DNA from: Helichrysum umbraculigerum
Taxonomy: Eukaryota > Streptophyta > Magnoliopsida > Asterales > Asteraceae
Direction: 5' to 3'
Assembly (NCBI GenBank): GCA_949592205.1
Contig: CATIUR010000001.1
Location: 72,769,559-72,833,558, forward strand
Length of the DNA: 64,000 nucleotides
Positions 33,549-44,139 of the stretch are shown piece after piece. A model generated the notes under the pieces. It ran no database searches. It was not told the origin of the DNA and saw only the letters and a program-made list of their open reading frames with translations. The stretch's first letter is position 1; each line of letters begins with the position of its first letter. The position numbers and the translations under genes were made by a program.

Positions 33549-36500
33549 TTACATTTGCATCATACTAGGATTTTGCATCCAACTATTCCAATTTAATCTA
33601 TGCTTATGCCTATTGGAACACCAAATAAACGTTCTAGCACGAAACTCATCAAAAAGAGTGGATAACCTAGGGGATTTAGAACCAAAGAGAACTTGATTCC
33701 GGTGCCCCCAAATCGACCACCATAAGCAGTAACAAACACCCTCCATCAATGACTTCAAGTTTCCATGCAAATGTAACCCATTGAACCACAAGTTCCAATC
33801 TTGAAACGACTGAATTTGAACCCAATTCACATTCCACCAAATGCAAAGCTTCTTAAACAAATCCTGGGCAATTTGACAAGAAAAGAACAGATGATTACTG
33901 TCTTCGGATGAACTCTCACACAACGAACATGACATCGACTCCATACCAACACCCTTCTGAATCAAGTTACACTTCGTAGGTAACCGATCCATTCTCAATC
34001 TCCATGCAAAAACATTAACTTTCTTAGGAATAACATTAACCCATCTAGTCTCGGAAGTAAGAGTTGGCAGCAAAGCATCATCTATTAACTTTCTAACCTC
34101 TCTAACTTTGAATAAACCTTCCCCATTAAGATCCCATATCAATCGATCATTACCAACACCCACCACACAAGCCTGCAAAGTGTTGACCAAATCCGATAGC
34201 TGCTCCCGTTCCACCCCATCACGAACATTTCTTCTAAACGTCTCATGAAGGTTACTCAGCTTTTGTTTGACCACAGCATCCTTATTTGTTTCCAAAGCAA
34301 AAATTTGTGAGAATCGATCTTTAAACTTGACATTTCCATTCCAATTTTCTTTCCAAAAAAGAGTATCATTACCATCACATATCCTTTTAGAACAATGTTC
34401 CATTAAATTTATACCTTTTGTTTTAAGGTTGTTAACCTCCTTAATAATATCTCCCCACGTAGAAGACCACCTAACACCCGAAGATAAAATGCAATCCACG
34501 TCTGACCCGTATATAGCCGAAATAACCTTGTACCATAAGGAGTTATCCTTCGAAACATACCTCCACATCCATTTAAACATTAGAGCCCGATTAAACGCGT
34601 ACAAACTAGACACACCCAAACCCCCTTTCTGTTTCGAAGCTAACACCTTGTCCCATGCAACCCACGTTATCTTTTGTTCCGACTCTTTAATCCCATTGAA
34701 GAACTTGTTCCTTAAAGATTCCAACGTATTTAGAACGCTAATAGGAGCTTTATAAATCGACATCATATATATAGGAGTAGCACCTAAAACCGACTTGACT
34801 AAAGTCAGTCTACCTCCTACTGATAAAGTTTTTCGTTTCCAATTAGAAAGTTTAGCTTGCACCTTAGTCACAACATCCTTCCATGCTGAAATACGATTTA
34901 TACCACCAACGTACACACCCAAATGTTTAAAAGGAAGTTTACCCACCATACACCCAATACGAGCAGCAGCATTATCTACTTCAGAATTAGCCACACCAAC
35001 ACCCATTAAGCGACTTTTTTGAATGTTAATCTTTAGCCCCGATGCAAGAAAAAATAGTTGCAAAACATACACAATAGATTGTAAATTCATTTGGTTCCAC
35101 TTACCCATGAACACCACATCGTCAGCAAAAAACATATGAGAAATTTTGACCGAATCATTCAAATTGATGCCTGAAAATATACCTCGATTCATAACTCTCG
35201 TGAATGAAAGATGCAACGTTTCCATCACCAATATAAATAAGAAAGGCGACAATGGATCTCCTTGCTTAAGCCCCCTTTCAAATTCGAATTCCTTTGTAGG
35301 ATTCCCATTCAGTAAAATTGAAGCTCTAGAAGCCTTTAAACACCCACTTATCCACTTTCTCCATTTGATTCCGAAACCAAAAGCATTCAGAATATCATCT
35401 AAATAATCCCATCTAATTGAATCATATGCCTTAGCGAAGTCAACCATAAATATCAACGCCTTTTGTTTCCGTCGTTTACACCACGAAATCACTTCATTCA
35501 ATATAAACGGGCCGTCTAAAATCATTCTTTTCTCCACGAAAGCCGACTGGGTATCCGATATTAAACCATGAATATACATCGCCAACCTGTTCGCTAAGAT
35601 TTTTGTTATAATCTTGTAAACACTGCCTACCAACGTAATTGGCCTATAATCCGAAACCACCGTAGCGTCCTTAGTTTTTGGAATTAAGGCAATAAACATA
35701 GAATTGCACCCCTTAGGAAAATGACAATGATGAAAGAACCAGTCAACCGCTTCAAATAAATCATCTTCGATAACACACCAACACTTACGAAAGAATTCAA
35801 AAGAGAACCCATCCGGTCCGGGAGATTTATCTTCACCACATGCCCACACCGCATCCCTAACTTCTTGTCTCGATACAGCTCTCTCAATGTCGTCTTTTTG
35901 TTGATCATTAAGAGTATTAGGAAAATCAAAATCCAACCCCATCCTACTAGCTTTAGGTTGTTTGAAATGGTTCGAAAAATGATTATAGAATAGATCTTTA
36001 ACCCTGCAAGGTTCAGTAACCCATTCCCCATTATCAGTAATACCACGAACGTTCATACTAGATCTTTTCTTATTTATGATTCCATGAAAAAACCTCGAGT
36101 TTTCATCGCCTTCGACAGACCATTTAACTTTAGCTTTCTGAGCACTATCCAATCTACTCGCTTGATTAAGATCTTGAATCTTGATATCCAACTGATTCCT
36201 TTCTTGCATCAGATCAACTGTAACCATGCCATCATCAATAATCTTCTCTATACACGACATTCTATCCACTACTTGCTTCAACTCTAACCCTTTCACCAAA
36301 CGTTTTTCTTTCAACCAAGCTTTTATCTTTTTCTTTAGACTTTGAAGTTTCTTTTTAAATTTAATCATACCATTAAATTCACTAACTTCCATATGAACCC
36401 ATTCTTCATGTATCATCTCCTTGAAACCATCCCTCTGAAACCATGAATGAAAGAATCTGAAAGGAGTTGGTCCATAATCCATTTTAAACTCGCTTAATAA

Positions 36501-37181
36501 AATAGGTCTATGATCCGAATGTAATCTCTCCAACCCCTTAGCATAAATATTCGGATAATTCACCATTAACCCTTCCGATATGAAGAATCTATCCAATTTG
36601 CTCATCTTTTCACCCGATGGATGGATCCACGTAAACTTGAAACCATCTAAACGAACCTCATTCATAGCCGATGAAGAAATGAAGCTATTAAAAGATCTTG
36701 CACTTGGCTCATCAAAATTAGATCCGAACCTTTCATAATCATACCTTACATCATTAAAGTCACCCATAACTATGGAATCCCCTTTCCAGCACTGAATTAA
36801 ATTACTTAGATACTCCCATAACATACATTTATCCACCTTACATTGAGGAGCATACACGTTAATCAACAACACTTTCGCCTTAGTCGCCAACCATTTGCCA
36901 TAAATAGCCACAAAATTAAATGACCGAATGACATTCTCCTTTATAAAAGTACTTGTATCCCAAATACACAGCATACCACCTGAAGCACCTAACGACTCAG
37001 TATACACATAATCAAATCTAGCATTACCCCAAACCGACCAGATATCCTTATCATTAAAAACTTCCATCTTTGTTTCTTGCACTGATAAAAAACTGACCTT
37101 ATATTTAGAACATAAGCCCCTCACCCAATCTTTCTTAATCGATTGATTAAGACCTTGAATATTAATAGACAGCATATTCAT
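33549..37181 (-). CDS. LINE ORF2: endonuclease and reverse transcriptase (1210 aa)
   Basis: Makes the nick and copies LINE RNA at the target. An APE-like endonuclease fills about residues 1-230, with Asn7, the QET motif with Glu36, GDFND (Asp141, Asn143) and SDH (Asp223, His224). The RT domain (about 445-720) has KSPGPDG, RPITL, FAKAYDS and FADD with catalytic Asp687-Asp688. A cysteine/histidine zf-RVT region near the end (about 1030-1110) has CSLC and a following H..FFSC. No RNase H domain is seen. The frame has no stop or frameshift. Start ATG overlaps the ORF1 stop as ATGA, so translation is probably coupled. Recent insertion, possibly still competent. Confidence 0.93.
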   Translation of the reverse strand: MNMLSINIQGLNQSIKKDWVRGLCSKYKVSFLSVQETKMEVFNDKDIWSVWGNARFDYVYTESLGASGGMLCIWDTSTFIKENVIRSFNFVAIYGKWLATKAKVLLINVYAPQCKVDKCMLWEYLSNLIQCWKGDSIVMGDFNDVRYDYERFGSNFDEPSARSFNSFISSSAMNEVRLDGFKFTWIHPSGEKMSKLDRFFISEGLMVNYPNIYAKGLERLHSDHRPILLSEFKMDYGPTPFRFFHSWFQRDGFKEMIHEEWVHMEVSEFNGMIKFKKKLQSLKKKIKAWLKEKRLVKGLELKQVVDRMSCIEKIIDDGMVTVDLMQERNQLDIKIQDLNQASRLDSAQKAKVKWSVEGDENSRFFHGIINKKRSSMNVRGITDNGEWVTEPCRVKDLFYNHFSNHFKQPKASRMGLDFDFPNTLNDQQKDDIERAVSRQEVRDAVWACGEDKSPGPDGFSFEFFRKCWCVIEDDLFEAVDWFFHHCHFPKGCNSMFIALIPKTKDATVVSDYRPITLVGSVYKIITKILANRLAMYIHGLISDTQSAFVEKRMILDGPFILNEVISWCKRRKQKALIFMVDFAKAYDSIRWDYLDDILNAFGFGIKWRKWISGCLKASRASILLNGNPTKEFEFERGLKQGDPLSPFLFILVMETLHLSFTRVMNRGIFSGINLNDSVKISHMFFADDVVFMGKWNQMNLQSIVYVLQLFFLASGLKINIQKSRLMGVGVANSEVDNAAARIGCMVGKLPFKHLGVYVGGINRISAWKDVVTKVQAKLSNWKRKTLSVGGRLTLVKSVLGATPIYMMSIYKAPISVLNTLESLRNKFFNGIKESEQKITWVAWDKVLASKQKGGLGVSSLYAFNRALMFKWMWRYVSKDNSLWYKVISAIYGSDVDCILSSGVRWSSTWGDIIKEVNNLKTKGINLMEHCSKRICDGNDTLFWKENWNGNVKFKDRFSQIFALETNKDAVVKQKLSNLHETFRRNVRDGVEREQLSDLVNTLQACVVGVGNDRLIWDLNGEGLFKVREVRKLIDDALLPTLTSETRWVNVIPKKVNVFAWRLRMDRLPTKCNLIQKGVGMESMSCSLCESSSEDSNHLFFSCQIAQDLFKKLCIWWNVNWVQIQSFQDWNLWFNGLHLHGNLKSLMEGVCYCLWWSIWGHRNQVLFGSKSPRLSTLFDEFRARTFIWCSNRHKHRLNWNSWMQNPSMMQM

Positions 37182-38680
37182 TGTAAACCATTTACTTCTC
37201 CTTGGCTTCCAATTATTCGTTGGATATCTTCAACACACCCATTCATGTTATAACCCATCGCCTGACCCACCTTAATCATATCATTCATCACTTCTAAAAT
37301 AGAACCTCCACTCACCTTCATTCCGTTCGAATCGACCTCATCCTCTTCAATACTTTGAGCTTGTTTCACAATTCTAGAGCCAAATTCCGACGAATTAGGC
37401 TCTTTGCCATTCCCATCACAGACTCCATTTGGAGTAAAGCCTGGAGGATATAGTAAACTTTTTTCGGACTCAATCTTTCCCGCTTTGTTTTCCTCCCTGA
37501 GCGCATCATAAATATTAAAAGGATCCTCCGAATGTTCATTACTGACTCCCTCATCCGACTTCTCATTTAAAAGATCTTTTTTCACCCGTACTTCTTCAAA
37601 TTCAGTTTCCGAAATCCCTTCACTGTCCATCTCCCCTTCTGAATGAATAACCTCTTTATAATCCTGCTCATTTTCATTATCTCCTTCCACCGATTCCTCA
37701 TCCGACTCCATATATGTGTCCGCATTTTCCATAAATCTAGGACTCCATGTATACAATTCCTTCGCACGCACCATGAAAATTTTGCCTTTCACAATTAACT
37801 TGAATGCTTCGCAAATGTTCTCTTCCTGTTTTGTGCTGACGCAAACACGTTTTCTTCCAAAATTATTCTCAGCTAATTCCTCCAATTCCATCAAATATCC
37901 CCATTTACTACATATCTTCTGAAACGTCAATTTGGTCCATGCATGCAAAGGCACTCCCTCAATATCTACCCAAACGATACGTTCATCCGAAACGAATTCA
38001 TTATCCGCATCTTTTATAACCGAAAACCACTTTTTCACCCCATCACACATCTTGAAACTATCTGTCATCTGCTCCAACTCTAATGTTATTAACACCCACA
38101 AGCCTCCCAAATACTCTATTTGAACTTCTGGATATCCTTCCTCAGCCAAAATTATCTTAAGATTCCCGATTGATGAGAATTCCTTCACCTTGCCCATTAC
38201 CTTATTCTTCACCTCCCTTGCAATCAAACATTCGTCACCCAAAACTAACGCAGGATGATCAGTCTTCAACCCCACCCCCTTATTAGATTTCAATATATCT
38301 GCATACGACTCGGATACATTCGAATTCTTAACAACATGAATCTTATTAGTTGTTACCTCCTTTTGAGATCTAACATATTTTACCTCATTTGCATGCAACC
38401 GGAAATTCCCAATCCATTCCATGCATAGATTACGAGCAATCCTCTCTACGTTCTCCACTTTAATAAACCTAGCGAAGCCAAAACGTTTACCAGCTTTTGA
38501 TTTACGATCTGGAATGTATACATCCACCACGGTACCATAATTCTGACATATCTTCCATAAATCTTTCGCCGTAACCTGATCAGGAAAATTTGTGATGTAG
38601 ATCGATTTTGAAATCGTGTTAGCCTGATCTTCTTTCGTGATCCGTGCTTGCCGATTCCGATCCCATTGAATTCTCACCAT
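37178..38680 (-). CDS. LINE ORF1: RRM nucleic-acid-binding protein (500 aa)
   Basis: Binds LINE RNA as the particle protein. An RRM covers about residues 25-103, with RNP2 IYITNF (27-32) and RNP1 KRFGFARF (65-72). A DUF4283-like region follows (about 170-320; LGGLWVLI, VWVDIEGVPLHAW, KWGYLMELEE). A strongly acidic tract lies at about 325-390. I chose the ATG at plus 38678-38680. The longer frame from 38719 would begin in flanking DNA outside the LINE end at 38697, so its first 13 residues are not native. Stop TGA overlaps the ORF2 ATG. Confidence 0.9.
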   Translation of the reverse strand: MVRIQWDRNRQARITKEDQANTISKSIYITNFPDQVTAKDLWKICQNYGTVVDVYIPDRKSKAGKRFGFARFIKVENVERIARNLCMEWIGNFRLHANEVKYVRSQKEVTTNKIHVVKNSNVSESYADILKSNKGVGLKTDHPALVLGDECLIAREVKNKVMGKVKEFSSIGNLKIILAEEGYPEVQIEYLGGLWVLITLELEQMTDSFKMCDGVKKWFSVIKDADNEFVSDERIVWVDIEGVPLHAWTKLTFQKICSKWGYLMELEELAENNFGRKRVCVSTKQEENICEAFKLIVKGKIFMVRAKELYTWSPRFMENADTYMESDEESVEGDNENEQDYKEVIHSEGEMDSEGISETEFEEVRVKKDLLNEKSDEGVSNEHSEDPFNIYDALREENKAGKIESEKSLLYPPGFTPNGVCDGNGKEPNSSEFGSRIVKQAQSIEEDEVDSNGMKVSGGSILEVMNDMIKVGQAMGYNMNGCVEDIQRIIGSQGEVNGLQ

Positions 38681-38844
38681 CGCCGTTTTTTTTAGGGTTT
38701 TCACCTTTAAATACAACAACCATTTTACCCATTTTCACACAGCAATCTTTCACACTTTCATACACACATTCAACATACATTTTCCATCTTTCTCACTTAC
38801 TTCCAACAAACACCTTCCATCTTTCTCACTTTCTTCCAACATAA

Positions 38845-40179
38845 ATGTCAAAAAACACCAAATCAAACTCCAAACCCAAAACCAAAAAGAAAGTTCACAA
38901 AGTGTCGGCCATTATATGTGGCAAAATTTGCTGAACAACCCGGTACCAAACCCGTCACCACCAAACACTCAAGCTTCCAATTCCTCCTCTCAACCACAAC
39001 AATTTGCCAACTTCCCACCGATTGCCCAACCGTTCAATCTTGCTTCGGATGATCCGAGAAACAATTATCAACATTATGGGTGGTACCAAAACACACAATG
39101 GTCACCACAACAACCACCATTTTCTCACCACCACAACCACAATTCTCCCACCACACACAATGGTCACCAAGCACTTCCAATCCCAATTTTCACCAAACTA
39201 ATTTCATCGTACCCCAAACGTTGGAAGAAAGCTCCGATGAGGCCCAACCCGAACCCGAACCCGAACCCGGTTCCAAAAAAAGCAAGAAATGAGGTAAACA
39301 ACCCGCCGAGCCTAAATGCAAACAACTACGTTGGACCGACGACGAGGCAAGAATTTTGGCGGAGCGGTGGATCCATTGTTCCGAGAATGGGGTCCAAGGA
39401 AAAAATCAAACGAACGACTCATTTTGGGGTAAAGTCAAAGCCGGTTACAACTCTTGTGTGCCATCCGAACACGAGCGCAACCTCAATCAACTTACCGGCA
39501 AGTGGAATAAGATTTCACACGATTCCAAAGCCTTCCAAGGCATCTACAAACACTACAAAGAGATTCAACCACAAAGCGGTGCCGACGAAAATGACGTCTT
39601 AACGGCAGGCCGAAAAGCGTTCCGAAAGCAAGTGAAACGTGCTTTCATTTATAAATCATCTTGGAATTAAAACATTTCCCCAAATTCTTTGCGGAGCCGG
39701 GCGTGATGGCTAACGAAGACACTTTCGCACCTTTTGTCACGGATTTTGACATGGATGACGAGCCGGTTGGTTCGGCTCTAGAGGCAAACATGAAACGATT
39801 ATTTCAAGAAGACTACCTCCGCCGTCCAGCGGGCCGAAAGGCGGCCAAAAGTACGGCTTCTAGCTCCGCCGGTTCGTCTTCACGAAGTGTTCGTTCGGAA
39901 AAAATTGATACACTTGAAGCCGTCAAGCAAACCGCTCTAGTGCAACAAGAAGCTATCAAGTTAATTAAGGAAAACGCAATGAAAAAGGCGGCTTACAAAG
40001 CTATTAGTTTTCTTGCTAAGACACTAGGAAAAAAGTCGTCTAAAAAGGAAATTAAAATGATCAAAAGTGCTCGCAAAGAAGTGGTATCACAATACGAAGC
40101 ACAATATGGTTGTGGCCAGTCGGAGGAAGACGAGGAGGAAAAAGAGGAGGAAAACGAGGAGGAAACGGGCTCCGATTAG
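38845..40179 (+). pseudogene. Harbinger Myb/SANT-like accessory protein, broken
   Basis: Order: Pro/Gln/Asn-rich N-terminus (38916-39290), then a Myb/SANT-like trihelix RWTDDEARILAERW with FWGKVKAGYN and LTGKWNKI (about 39325-39540). The C-terminal part has the NAM-associated motif RRPAGRKAAK and a Lys-rich coiled region ending in an acidic tail (39661-40179). Three reading frames and an in-frame TGA at about 39290 are needed, so it is disabled. Such proteins partner the transposase of PIF/Harbinger elements and help it bind the termini. No transposase gene accompanies it. Confidence 0.75.
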
Positions 40180-40508
40180 ATTAAATTAGGAATTGTAGTT
40201 TTTAATTATTATACTTTTTAATTTTTAGGATTTGTAGTTTTTTATTTAAAAATTATTGTATTTTTAATTTTTAGGAAATTGATAATTTTTATTTTTAATG
40301 AAGTGTGTTTTATTTAAATTGTTTTGTTTATTTGAATTATTGTATTTAAATTGATTAATTAATTAGGCAGTGGGTCTCAAAAATTTAGTGACGGACCACT
40401 GATGGGAGTGATCAGTCAGTTTCAGTCAATTTGAGGAAAAAGCTGATGTGGCGCTAACGTGGCTCCGTCAGTTTCAGTCAGTTTCAGTCACTGATGGGAG
40501 TGGTCTTA

Positions 40509-40811
40509 GATTCTTCAATGTAGAAAACTAAGGTTATTTATATATTACTTTTGTTGAAAAAGTCAAATAGGGTGGCAGTGGAAATGTACCACATTTGATC
40601 TTTATATTTTAGTCCTTTTGTAATTGTATATTAGTATCGACCCATCTATTTTTCTTTCTCCCGCTGACTTTTATACTTCTATGGTTGAAACCTAGCTCAA
40701 ATAGTATATGAGAACTTCAAAGATTTAATATTTTCTTTGATTAAGAATTTTGATGACTTTATGCTTGTGAAACAAAGGTTATAATAAATATACATGAGAT
40801 GAGATCATTAG
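40509..40811. other. Short intergenic spacer
   Basis: Nothing recognised between the Harbinger target duplication and the next solo LTR. Confidence 0.5.
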
Positions 40812-43367
40812 TGTAACACCCCCAAATTTACGGTTTAGCGGAAGCAAGATTTGGGTGTTACGAATCAATAATCAAAGCACAAAGATATATAGTAAACGAC
40901 TCTATAAGCGTCGTTTTAACAAAAATATATTAACACTGAAGTGTTTACAACGTTGAAGCTTTACATAGCTCGAGTTTAAATAAAAGAGAGATTTCAGTAC
41001 ATAAGTACTTGTACAAAATATACTAATGCAAGAAAATCTCTAAAGTCTGTATGCTGACTCGAGCTACAAATCATGAAGCAGATTCAACCTACTGCTTGGT
41101 ACCTGCGATACATGCTAAAACGGGTCAGCTAAAGCTGGTGAGCTCACAGGTTTGAAATCAGTTAATATAGTATGAACCGCAAGATTTAAATAATTGAATT
41201 GCATCAAGCAATTGATAATGTATATGTATACAGCCATGAGCACATAGTTGAGCTTAACTCGAGGGTCGGGTCCCCTATAGAGAATTCCGGGCGAGGTGCC
41301 TCCACGAATGCCTAATCAACATTCGTCTTCCCAAATATTAGTACGTCCGTTTACCCGGTTAGTGCTTGCTAACCCGGACGAGGAGGGTCAATCCTATATG
41401 GTACCATATACTAATATTCACGCTACAACGTATTAACAACTATGCTGACGGAGGACTTTAAATGATTAGTTGTGAAAAACTCATGTAGTATATGAAAGTT
41501 GTACTTGCGTTCACATGTTAAAATATAAGCATTGTATCACACCCCTGAGTAAAACAGTAAAAAGAGGGGCTATGAGACTCACCTGAGTCTTGCGAGTTTA
41601 ACTTAATAAACTTGAGTTGATTAGCCGAGTAATGAAATCCAAAGACTTGTAACCTGAGGGTGTCCACGACACGCGATGGTTATACACATGATTGGGTATC
41701 TCAAAAGATCACCCTTGTAGTTGATACACAACTATATATATGTCCAAATTACTACGATTTGGTTGATTTGTTAAGTGTTTGAAAACGTGTACGGCCCGTT
41801 GGTGATTAATTGTAATAATAGTCCTGATGTTATCACATTGATTTCGAAGTGTTATACTTGAAAAGTATATTCCATTATGTTTGAAAAGTTGTATCATATA
41901 AGCGTTTTGAAGTCATACAAGTTTGACACTTGGTGAGAAATGTGCTTACGGAATCTAAGTACGGGGGTCCGGGGGCAGCGCCCCTGGCGGGGTCCAAGGG
42001 GCTGGCCCCTGGCTGGGGTCGAGATGCCAGGTCAGCTCGAAAAATTTTTATTTCTACTATATTGCTTTGGTGAAAAACGCATCTGGGATCTGAATTCGGG
42101 TAAAATCGAGTGATAAATTTCGAGTCTCGACACTTAGTAAAAATCTGAGTTTTCTGTGTTTTGCAACACAATATGCGACACAAAAGTTTGTCATGCGACA
42201 CAAGGGTTATGTCATGCGACACAAGGGTTATGTTGCATAAATATGCGACACAATATCTATACGAAACAAAGGTTGTGTCGCATAGATTCGAGATGCTGAT
42301 TCAACAGCGACATAGTGATTGTGTCGTATGAAAAATACGACATAAAATACGACACAACGTTGTGTCGTAAAGGGTATGACACAAAAGGATTTATACGACA
42401 CCAGGTGCGACAGAACAGGCAAAATACGACACTACATGCGACACAAGGCTTGTGTCGCATTGAAGAATACCAGCCCAGAAAACAGCGGCTGTCGAGATTT
42501 TTCCGGCCAAAACCCAAATCAAACTCATTTTTAAGCTATAAAATCGTGTTCTACTCTTTGTAATGGACATATATAAGCTATATAAATGACTATCAAGTGA
42601 AAATACTAAGAATCGAATGGTTTCGGGATTTTGTCGGAAACTTACAAAGTGTCGGATTGAAAATCCAAAAAGATAGCGTTGTAGATCGTGAAGTGGTGAA
42701 TGTTTTTCTCCAAAGGGTCTTGAAAATCCAAGATCGTTTAGTGGTAGTATTTTGCGATTTGATGGAGGTGGTGGTGTTTTGCTTTTTAGAGAGAAAAGAG
42801 AAAGAAGAGAGAGAAGAGAAATAAGAAATGAAGAAAGAAAGAAAGATGGAGGTGGTTTTGGTGGAAGCCCCACCATTTTCAGTCCACGCAATGTGCTCCG
42901 TGTGGTGTTCGGTTTCTCGATTGTTAAATGTTAAATAATTATTTAAAACCTTTAATTATACGTTAAAATGCGAATAATTTCTCGATAATTTTAGTTGAAG
43001 TATTTTACCCAAAATACTTATTATTAGAGTTATAGAATATAACTTAACTTGTTTCGGATAGTTTGCGCGTTAAATCTTTTAATCACGTAAATTGCTAATT
43101 GTATCATTCGAAATGGGTATGAATTATTATCAAAATAGTATTTTGGAATATAATCGTGTTATTTGTGCAAAATGTTTCACCAGCGTCCGTATTTAATTGA
43201 ACCGAATTACATTCGATTTAAGTTGCGTACGATTTAATCAAATCGCATTTTCGTATATATTCAACAATATATATTTTGATACATTAATTAGCCTAATACA
43301 GAACTAATTACATGTATTAACAGTGAATTAGGCACTAATTGCTAGTCCTAATTTGGCGGGTGTTACA
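40812..43367 (-). mobile_element. Solo LTR, Tekay-like family (2556 bp), TSD ATTAG
   Basis: TGTAACACCCCC ... GGGTGTTACA is flanked by ATTAG (40807-40811 and 43368-43372). Related to the LTRs of the complete element at 49287 but inverted; shares TTAGGACTAG-type ends, the GTGTCGCA hairpin words and the CAGGTGAGT site. No internal region, so a product of LTR-LTR recombination. Confidence 0.88.
42170..42462. repeat. GTGTCGCA hairpin-word array in the 40.8-kb solo LTR
   Basis: About sixteen copies of TGCGACACAA or close variants, in both orientations, several adjacent and able to fold. Confidence 0.88.
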
Positions 43368-43409
43368 ATTAGAGTACAATAATTTTCTAAAAAATGGAAG
43401 TACTAATGA

Positions 43410-43711
43410 GAGCATCTCCAATGCTTTCAATTATTTTGAGTTCAAAGTTTTGCCAAGTCACTATCACCTTAACATACCTTTTTTTTTTAACCTTCACAAT
43501 GCAATTGTTTGTAACGCTTGAATAAGCAGAGTATAAAGCAGAGTAAAGGGTGTGATGGGGGACCCACTATAGAGTATAAAGCAGAGTCCAAAAAACTTTG
43601 GATCATTGTTTGTACGCTTGAATATCTGGCATCACCCCAATGCAATTTTTCAACTTTGAACTTGCCAAGTCATACTTTGAACCATGCCACATAGATGCAT
43701 TGGAGATGCTC
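43410..43711. mobile_element. Tourist-like MITE nested in the foldback
   Basis: Inverted ends GAGCATCTCCAATGC and GCATTGGAGATGCTC with flanking TGA. Same family and size (302 bp) as 12628-12930. Confidence 0.7.
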
Positions 43712-44139
43712 TGATATTGTGACATGTGTACAAAGAGAATGCACCACATGTACAAAACCCATTTACCCCCAACATCAATTATCTCACAAATGACAAATCG
43801 AAAATTATGAAAATTGCACCATATATTTCAGCGTTTTTTCCTCTTCGATTTGCCGTCCCTCAACACATACTTTCGACAAGTTTCTTTTTTCCTTCTTTTT
43901 TGGTGGGTTTCACATTTTACTAACACATGTGTTAAAGTGTTGCGTTTAGGGTTTCGAGTTTAGGAGTTAGGGTTTGGGGTTTAGTGTTTTGGCCACTAAC
44001 CTTAAACCCTAAACCCTAACCACTAAACCCCAAACCCTAAACCCTAAACATTTTACAAAACTCTAAACCCTACATCACCGTAAACCCTAAACCCTAAACC
44101 TTTCTAAACATAAACTCTAAATCCTACTAAACCCTAAAC

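Larger units (their letters stand above)
33481..38697 (-). mobile_element. L1-type LINE, near full length (5217 bp)
   Basis: A perfect 15-bp duplication TTTTCACCTTTAAAT (33466-33480 and 38698-38712) flanks it. The minus-strand 3' end is a 23-A tail (plus 33481-33503). ORF1 and ORF2 are both open. The 3' UTR is about 45 bp and only 17 bp precede the ORF1 start, so the 5' UTR is short or slightly truncated. Confidence 0.92.
33221..40505 (+). mobile_element. PIF/Harbinger-type element, defective, split by a LINE
   Basis: Inverted ends GACCACTCCCATCGG and CTGATGGGAGTGGTC are flanked by direct TTA at 33218-33220 and 40506-40508, the target typical of PIF/Harbinger. Without the LINE the element is about 2.05 kb. 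It keeps a Myb-like accessory ORF but no DDE transposase. Confidence 0.75.

Noticed and set aside
34267..34755. 162-codon plus-strand ORF within the LINE
   Set aside because: Antisense shadow of LINE ORF2.
38681..38719. Longer LINE ORF1 start (513 aa)
   Set aside because: The first codons lie in the target duplication and flanking DNA, outside the LINE.
42228..42563. ORFs of 64-86 codons in the solo LTR
   Set aside because: Repeated words HNHYVA and similar come from the hairpin array; same for 50195-50514 and 58413-58732.
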